A stretch of 43,445 bases of DNA, taken from NCBI GenBank assembly GCA_036557285.1, contig DATBHW010000024.1, positions 1 to 43,445 of the forward strand. The letters run 5' to 3'. Positions 39,120 to 43,445 of the stretch are shown here, in pieces. The stretch is from Ktedonobacterales bacterium. Lineage in GTDB: Bacteria; Chloroflexota; Ktedonobacteria; Ktedonobacterales; DATBGS01. Position 1 is the first letter of the stretch, and each line of letters begins with the position of its first letter. The notes below the pieces were generated by a model. It did no database searches and was not told the DNA's origin. It saw only the letters and a program-made list of their open reading frames with translations. The translations under genes and the position numbers were made by a program.

Positions 39120-39149
39120 TTGACACCCTTTCTGGCGCGGTGCGATAAT
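39120..39149 (+). promoter_or_regulatory. Promoter of the parvulin lipoprotein gene, possibly leaderless
   Basis: TTGACA (39120-39125), an 18-nt spacer and GATAAT (39144-39149). Initiation 7 bases downstream would fall at 39156-39157, the A of the ATG start codon, so the transcript may have no leader. Confidence 0.72.
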
Positions 39150-39156
39150 CAGTGGT

Positions 39157-40155
39157 ATGAACAGCAGGGGTCTCCACCTTCACCACGTTTCCTCTTCATA
39201 TAGACATACATCCACCCGCTGGGGTCTTGCGCTGGCCCTCTGGCTGCTGGCGCTGCTGGCGTTGGGCGGCTGCGCCAACCCAACTACCGATCTGGTCGGC
39301 GCGGCGCAGGTGAACGGGCAGGCGATCTCGCTCGATCAATATCTGCGTTTTGTGCAAATCAACAAGAGCCTGTGCCAGTTGCAGAATCAGATTAACCGGA
39401 CCATCAGCGCGCCGATTGATTGGACCAACCCGGCGCGGCGCGACGATCTGGCGGCGGTGCGGCGGCAATCGCTGGATGAATTGATTACCGCTGACCTGAC
39501 CGACGCGCAGGCGACGGCGCGTCATATTGCTATCACCCCCCAGGCAATAGACCAGTTAATTAATGAATTGCAGCAGCAGGGAACGCTGCTGCCGAGCAAT
39601 CTTCTGTCCAGCTTGCACAGCAGCAGGGATGATCTGCGGGTGCTGGCGCGCCAGGCATTGCAGCAGCAGGCGATTCTGCGACTGACGCCAACCGCCACGA
39701 CGGCTGAAGCGCATGTAGCCTGGATTGCGGTGAAGTCTCAGGCGACAGCGGAGCAGGTACTGGCGCAGTTGCAGCAAGGCGCGAGCTTTGAGGCGCTGGC
39801 GCAGAAATATTCCCAGGATGCGACGCGCTCCACTGGCGGCGACGCTGGCGCTTTCGTGCCAGGGCAGAATCCGCCTGCGCTAGAGAGCGTTATTTTTGGG
39901 GCGCCGCTCAATAAAGTGATCGGACCAGTTGCGGTTGCGACGCCCAGGGATCGGCTGTGTTTTGCCTCGTCGCCTGGCGTGGAGCCGCCCATCAGCGCCC
40001 CGCAAGCGCCAAACATGTTCTATGTCGTGAAAGTCCTCTCGCGGGACACGACACCCATCTTCAATGTATCCAATCAGCCAAATCTGGCGCAGGATGCGGC
40101 CTTTAGGCGCTGGGTGCGGCAGGGCGCGAACATTCAGGTGCTGATTGATTTTTAA
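39157..40155 (+). CDS. Parvulin-type peptidyl-prolyl isomerase lipoprotein (SurA/PrsA-like)
   Basis: An exported folding factor. The 332-residue protein has a lipoprotein signal: basic n-region, hydrophobic LALALWLLALLALGG, and lipobox LGGC with Cys39. A SurA_N-like helical domain follows (about 47-180: VNGQAISLDQYLRFVQINK...). The PpiC-type rotamase domain spans about 185-315 (AHVAWIAVKSQATAEQVLAQLQQGASFEALAQKYSQD, GGDAGAFVPGQ). An insert at about 262-285 (PRDRLCFASSPGVEPPISAP) is not part of the usual domain. No ribosome site precedes the ATG at 39157, and the promoter is so close that the mRNA may be leaderless. It is probably anchored to the outer face of the cytoplasmic membrane. mazG follows after 78 bases. 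Confidence 0.9.
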   Translation: MNSRGLHLHHVSSSYRHTSTRWGLALALWLLALLALGGCANPTTDLVGAAQVNGQAISLDQYLRFVQINKSLCQLQNQINRTISAPIDWTNPARRDDLAAVRRQSLDELITADLTDAQATARHIAITPQAIDQLINELQQQGTLLPSNLLSSLHSSRDDLRVLARQALQQQAILRLTPTATTAEAHVAWIAVKSQATAEQVLAQLQQGASFEALAQKYSQDATRSTGGDAGAFVPGQNPPALESVIFGAPLNKVIGPVAVATPRDRLCFASSPGVEPPISAPQAPNMFYVVKVLSRDTTPIFNVSNQPNLAQDAAFRRWVRQGANIQVLIDF

Positions 40156-40233
40156 TTTCAATATCCTCTTTTCAATATCTTCAAATCAGCGAACGCCGAA
40201 CAGGTCAATTGATTTTGCATAGGAGCGATATTC

Positions 40234-41826
40234 ATGGCGGCTGAGATCGTGATTCTGGGGTTGGGGCCAGGGCGCTGGGAAGATTTGACCCTGGAGGCGC
40301 AAGCGGCGCTGGAAACAGCGGCGTCTGCTGGGCAGATCATCTATTTTCGGACGCTGCGGCATCCCACCGTTGAGGCGATTCAGGCGCGCTATCCGAAGCT
40401 GGCAGCGCGATCATTTGACGCGCTCTACGAGCAGAGTGAGACCTGGGACAGCCTCTATACAGAGATGGCGCGGCAGGTCTGCACCGCTGCCACAGCCGCC
40501 GAGCAGCATCATGGGCAGGTGATCTACGCGGTTCCGGGGCACCCGCTGGTAGGGGAGCGTTCGGCGTCCATTGTGCGACGGCTGGCGGCAGAGCAGGGCA
40601 TTGCGACGCGGCTGGTAGCGGGCCTCTCGTTTCTGGAGCCGGTCTGCGCGGCGCTGGGCGTGGACCCGATGGATGGCCTGCAAGTGCTAGACGCGACAGA
40701 GTTGGCGGGCATGGGGCCAGAGCGCGTAACGGCGGCGGTCATTCCGACGCGGCCCGCGCTGGTGGCGCAGGTCTATAACCGACGGCTGGCAAGCGGCGTG
40801 AAGCTGGCGCTGGGCGAATTGTATCCCGATGATTGGGAGGCGCAGTTGGTGCGCGCCGCTGGCATGCCAGGAGACGAAGCGGTTGTGTCGCTGAAGCTGT
40901 ATGAACTGGATCGCGGGGACCATGCCGATCATCTCACCTGCCTCTATCTGCCTCCGCTCGACCCGCTGACCCCGCTGCGCGCGCCAGAGACGCTGCGCTA
41001 CATCACCCAACGCCTGCGTGGGCCGGATGGCTGCCCCTGGGATAAGAAGCAGACGCACCATTCGCTCAAGCGTTACGTGCTGGAGGAGGCGTATGAGGTA
41101 GCCGATGTGCTGGATGAGATCGGCCCGACGCCGCTGCCCGATGAGTTCACGCCGGAGACCGTCGCGCCTGAACTGGGGCTGAAGCTGGCGAACGAACTCG
41201 GCGATCTGCTCTTGCAGGTCTATCTGCACGCCGAGGTGGGCCGCCAGGAGGGACTTTTCACGCTGGGGGATGTGCTGGAAGAGGTGAACGCCAAGCTGAT
41301 TCGGCGGCATCCGCATGTCTTTGGCGATGTCGCTGCGCCCACAGCCGAGCATGTGCTGCGCAACTGGGAAGAGATTAAGCGCCGCGAGCGCCGCGAAAAC
41401 GGCGAGGATACACAGGCCGAAAGCCTGCTGCATGGAATCCCGATTCATACCCCGGCGCTGGCCTACGCCCAGGAACTCCAGAAGAAGGCGGTCAAAACCG
41501 GCTTCGAATGGCCCCAGGTGGAGGATATTCTGGCGAAGGTGACGGAAGAAGCCCGCGAAGTTGGCGAGGCGATTGAAAGCGGCGAGAGCGATCACCAGGC
41601 CGAGGAACTGGGCGATCTGTTCTTTTCGCTGGTGGGATTGGCGCGGCGGCTGCATGTTGATGCGGAAGAGACGCTGCGCGCGGCGAACAAGAAGTTCGAG
41701 CGGCGCTTTGCGGCGATGGAAGCGCGCGTTCGCGCGCAGGGCCGGGCGTTTGAGTCGCTCGCGCGGGCAGAATTGATCGCGCTCTGGCGCGAGGTGAAAG
41801 GGGCGAGCGATGCTGCTGGCGATTGA
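40234..41826 (+). CDS. mazG: MazG nucleotide pyrophosphohydrolase with N-terminal tetrapyrrole methylase-like domain (YabN type)
   Basis: MazG hydrolyses (d)NTPs to NMPs and PPi in house-cleaning and stress. The 530-residue protein is a fusion. Residues 1-225 form a SAM-dependent tetrapyrrole methylase-like domain (VILGLGPGRWEDLT, then YAVPGHPLVGERS). From about 255 there are two MazG domains. The first has GPDGCPWDKKQTHHSLKRYVLEEAYEVADVLDE with ELGDLLLQVYLHAEV. The second has GFEWPQVEDILAKVTEEAREVGEAIE with ELGDLFFSLVGLAR. Both carry the E-E-x-x-E...E-x-x-D Mg motif. The same fusion is known as YabN in Bacillus; the role of its methylase half is unclear. AGGAG precedes the ATG. It overlaps coaX by 17 bases. 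Confidence 0.95.
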   Translation: MAAEIVILGLGPGRWEDLTLEAQAALETAASAGQIIYFRTLRHPTVEAIQARYPKLAARSFDALYEQSETWDSLYTEMARQVCTAATAAEQHHGQVIYAVPGHPLVGERSASIVRRLAAEQGIATRLVAGLSFLEPVCAALGVDPMDGLQVLDATELAGMGPERVTAAVIPTRPALVAQVYNRRLASGVKLALGELYPDDWEAQLVRAAGMPGDEAVVSLKLYELDRGDHADHLTCLYLPPLDPLTPLRAPETLRYITQRLRGPDGCPWDKKQTHHSLKRYVLEEAYEVADVLDEIGPTPLPDEFTPETVAPELGLKLANELGDLLLQVYLHAEVGRQEGLFTLGDVLEEVNAKLIRRHPHVFGDVAAPTAEHVLRNWEEIKRRERRENGEDTQAESLLHGIPIHTPALAYAQELQKKAVKTGFEWPQVEDILAKVTEEAREVGEAIESGESDHQAEELGDLFFSLVGLARRLHVDAEETLRAANKKFERRFAAMEARVRAQGRAFESLARAELIALWREVKGASDAAGD

Positions 41827-42589
41827 TATTAGCAATACCGGCATCAAGTTTGGGTTGTATCAGGGGAAGGACATGCGGGCGCGCTGGCGCATTGCAACGG
41901 TGCGCGAGAAAACTGCCGACGAATACGCGATGCTGCTGGGGGAACTGCTGCGGCACGCGGGCTATAGCTATGGGGATATTGATGTCGTGATGGTCTCCTG
42001 TGTGGTGCCGCCGCTGACACCGATCTTTCAGGAACTGGCGCTCCAGTATTGCGCACAAGAGGCGATTGTGATTGACCACACGATGGATGTGGGTGTGCGC
42101 CTGCTGACCGATAACCCCTGGGAGACAGGCACTGATCGCATTATGAGTACGCTGGCGGCCCACCGGCTCTATGGTGGCCCGGCCATCGTCATTCAGTGCG
42201 GGACGGCGACGAGCTTTGATGTCGTCTCGGCTGAAGGTGATTTTCTAGGCGGGGCGATTGCGCCCGGCATGGGCATTTCGGCAGAGGCGCTGGCGCGCGT
42301 GGCCTCGCAGCTTTATCAGGTGGAACTGAAGCCCCCGCCGCACGCGATTGGGCGCAATACGATTCATTCGATGCAATCGGGCATTGTCTTTGGGCATGTG
42401 GGGCTGGTCGAAGGGATGGTGGCGCGGCTGCGAGTCGAGCTGCCTGGCGGCGAACGCGCCAGGGTCATCGCGCATGGCGGGCTGGCGGAGATTATCGCCC
42501 AGGCCACGCCGGTAATTGAGGTGGTGAATCAATTCCTGATCCTCGAAGGGCTGCGCCTGGCCTACGAGCATCTGAGCCAGCGCACCTGA
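41810..42589 (+). CDS. coaX: Type III pantothenate kinase
   Basis: CoaX phosphorylates pantothenate, the first step of coenzyme A synthesis, and resists feedback by CoA. The 259-residue protein belongs to the ASKHA fold: phosphate-1 motif DISNTGIKFGLY at the N-terminus, pantothenate site around NPWETGTDRIMS (about 102-113), phosphate-2 motif IQCGTATSFDVVSAEGDFLGGAIAPG and the adenosine motif IAHGGLAEII. The second motif position reads DIS where DxG is usual. The start overlaps the end of mazG by 17 bases, so its translation is likely coupled to that of mazG. A long hairpin terminator follows. Confidence 0.95.
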   Translation: MLLAIDISNTGIKFGLYQGKDMRARWRIATVREKTADEYAMLLGELLRHAGYSYGDIDVVMVSCVVPPLTPIFQELALQYCAQEAIVIDHTMDVGVRLLTDNPWETGTDRIMSTLAAHRLYGGPAIVIQCGTATSFDVVSAEGDFLGGAIAPGMGISAEALARVASQLYQVELKPPPHAIGRNTIHSMQSGIVFGHVGLVEGMVARLRVELPGGERARVIAHGGLAEIIAQATPVIEVVNQFLILEGLRLAYEHLSQRT

Positions 42590-42675
42590 GTCGCTTTACC
42601 CTGACCTTCCATTTCATGGTTCCCTGAGATAGTGGTTGGTAGAAGAAGAGATACGGTCCCCAGTAAGGGAAGCAT

Positions 42676-42721
42676 AAACGCTGAGCGGCTGGTACATGGC
42701 AGTACCAGCCGCTCAGCGTTT
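42676..42721. terminator. Long bidirectional hairpin between coaX and the rRNA locus
   Basis: Arms 42676-42695 and 42702-42721 pair perfectly over 20 bp with the 6-base loop ATGGCA. Because the arms begin with AAA and end with TTT, both strands gain a short T run (GTTTTAG on +, GTTTATG on -). It would end coaX transcription and the 5S transcript coming from the right. Confidence 0.85.
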
Positions 42722-42768
42722 TAGTAAACGATGATGGGCAGAAAAAATCCGACTGTGCAGGCGGAGGG

Positions 42769-42885
42769 ATCGGCGGCGTCCTATTGTCCCACAAGGTTGC
42801 CCCTGCAGTATCGTGGGGGCTGAAGGGCTTAACGACCGTGTTCGGGATGGGAACGGGTGTTCCCCCTTCGCTATAGTCACCGACC
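42769..42885 (-). rRNA. rrf: 5S ribosomal RNA
   Basis: The minus strand shows the 5S signature: TCGGTGACTATAGCG at the 5' end, CCCGTTCCCATCCCGAACAC in loop B/C, and CGCCGA at the 3' end pairing with the 5' TCGGTG. The terminal stem can be extended outward (GGAGGG with CCCTCC). Length is about 117 nt; ends are approximate. It follows tRNA-Ala directly, without a 23S gene between, and has its own promoter upstream. Confidence 0.95.
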
Positions 42886-42936
42886 CCTCCGCATGCGCAC
42901 TCGGATTGAGAATGATACGCGATGCGAAGCTTTTAT

Positions 42937-42965
42937 AGTCTATTCGATTGTTTCCCAGTTGTCAA
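42937..42965 (-). promoter_or_regulatory. Promoter between tRNA-Ala and 5S rRNA
   Basis: On the minus strand TTGACA (42960-42965), a 17-nt spacer and TAGACT (42937-42942). Initiation near 42930 would precede the 5S 5' end by about 45 bases. It would allow 5S to be made independently of the 16S-tRNA transcript. Confidence 0.65.
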
Positions 42966-42982
42966 GAGGCTTTCGCGCTCAG

Positions 42983-43055
42983 TGGAGACGAGGGGATTCG
43001 AACCCCTGACCCCCTGCTTGCAAAGCAGGTGCTCTCCCAACTGAGCTACGCCCCC
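42983..43055 (-). tRNA. tRNA-Ala (TGC anticodon)
   Basis: The minus strand folds into a 73-nt cloverleaf: acceptor GGGGGCG with CGTCTCC, including G3-U70, the alanine identity pair; D arm AGCTCAGTTGGGAGAGC; anticodon loop CTTTGCAAG with TGC; T arm with GGTTCGAATCC. The discriminator is A. CCA is not encoded. Confidence 0.97.
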
Positions 43056-43089
43056 GGCTCGCATGTACATACCGAGGTATGTAGCGCGG

Positions 43090-43163
43090 TGGGCCTTCCT
43101 GGACTCGAACCAGGGGCCTCAGTCTTATCAGGACTGCGCTCTAACCACCTGAGCTAAAGGCCC
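43090..43163 (-). tRNA. tRNA-Ile (GAT anticodon)
   Basis: The minus strand folds into a 74-nt cloverleaf: acceptor GGGCCTT with AAGGCCC, D arm AGCTCAGGTGGTTAGAGC, anticodon loop CTGATAA with GAT, T arm with GGTTCGAGTCC. CCA is not encoded. It lies in the usual place after 16S, 34 bases before tRNA-Ala. Confidence 0.97.
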
Positions 43164-43309
43164 AGAGAGGGGAGGCGAGGTGCGAGACCTGCGACAACTC
43201 AAGAGTGGTAAGGATGGCTTTGGGTCAATGCCAGGACTGCCAAAGGATAGACAAGGAACTTGATCGACCTGGAAGCTTCCCCTCTTCCCGAAGAAGAGGA
43301 TGCTCTCCC

Positions 43310-43445
<136 letters not shown>

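Overview
The window looks like a chromosomal segment of a GC-rich, Gram-positive-like bacterium of the phylum Chloroflexota, most likely class Ktedonobacteria. This rests on the gene mix (DHA2-type efflux pump, F420-type LLM oxidoreductase, DUF3662-FHA protein, R2lox, DUF4190 and RNHCP proteins, ISAs1 and IS5-like elements), on strong AAGGAG-type ribosome sites matching the anti-SD visible at the 16S 3' end, and on the rRNA layout. The assignment is inference; no marker was searched.

Layout. 1-5.4 kb: the tail of an IS5-like transposase, dps, a membrane zinc-ribbon protein, an MFS efflux pump, a cupin, a VOC protein and a DUF4291 protein. 5.4-11.4 kb: a probable operon behind a consensus promoter, encoding an SDR, an acyl-CoA ligase, an R2-like ligand-binding oxidase (R2lox), a stand-alone Lrp/AsnC sensor domain, a small Gre-like protein and a TPP enzyme resembling 2-hydroxyacyl-CoA lyase; it closes with a terminator. 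Together these could activate, oxidise and shorten fatty acids. 11.4-18.9 kb: HEAT-repeat protein, GNAT acetyltransferase, ResB, Nudix hydrolase, response regulator-GGDEF protein, PCMT-like methyltransferase and FHA protein. 19-24.3 kb is accessory: a phage-tail-like propeller protein behind a promoter carrying a GAAC-N4-GTTC operator and a large inverted repeat, two small membrane proteins, a candidate structured RNA and two unrecognised genes. 24.4-30.2 kb: LLM oxidoreductase, S9 peptidase, SAM methyltransferase, an unknown protein and an orphan SMI1/KNR4 protein.

30.3-33.0 kb holds a tightly overlapping three-gene operon: a HAD hydrolase, an atypical tRNA-guanine transglycosylase and a homologue of the ArmA/RmtB 16S rRNA m7G1405 aminoglycoside-resistance methyltransferases. 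33.3-36.3 kb is hisS-cysE-cysK. Then comes an RNHCP-domain gene with a long hairpin-rich leader, a SufT/MIP18-like gene, a complete and apparently recent ISAs1 insertion with a 9-bp target duplication, a parvulin lipoprotein gene that may be leaderless, mazG and coaX. The window ends in an rRNA locus on the minus strand: 16S 3' end, tRNA-Ile(GAT), tRNA-Ala(TGC), then 5S with its own consensus promoter and no 23S gene.

Most interesting: (1) the R2lox/acyl-CoA ligase/HACL-like operon, (2) the HAD-TGT-like-RmtB-like operon, (3) two promoters with identical architecture and LexA-like operators, (4) two hairpin-rich transcribed leaders without a recognised RNA family, and (5) the rRNA locus lacking 23S.
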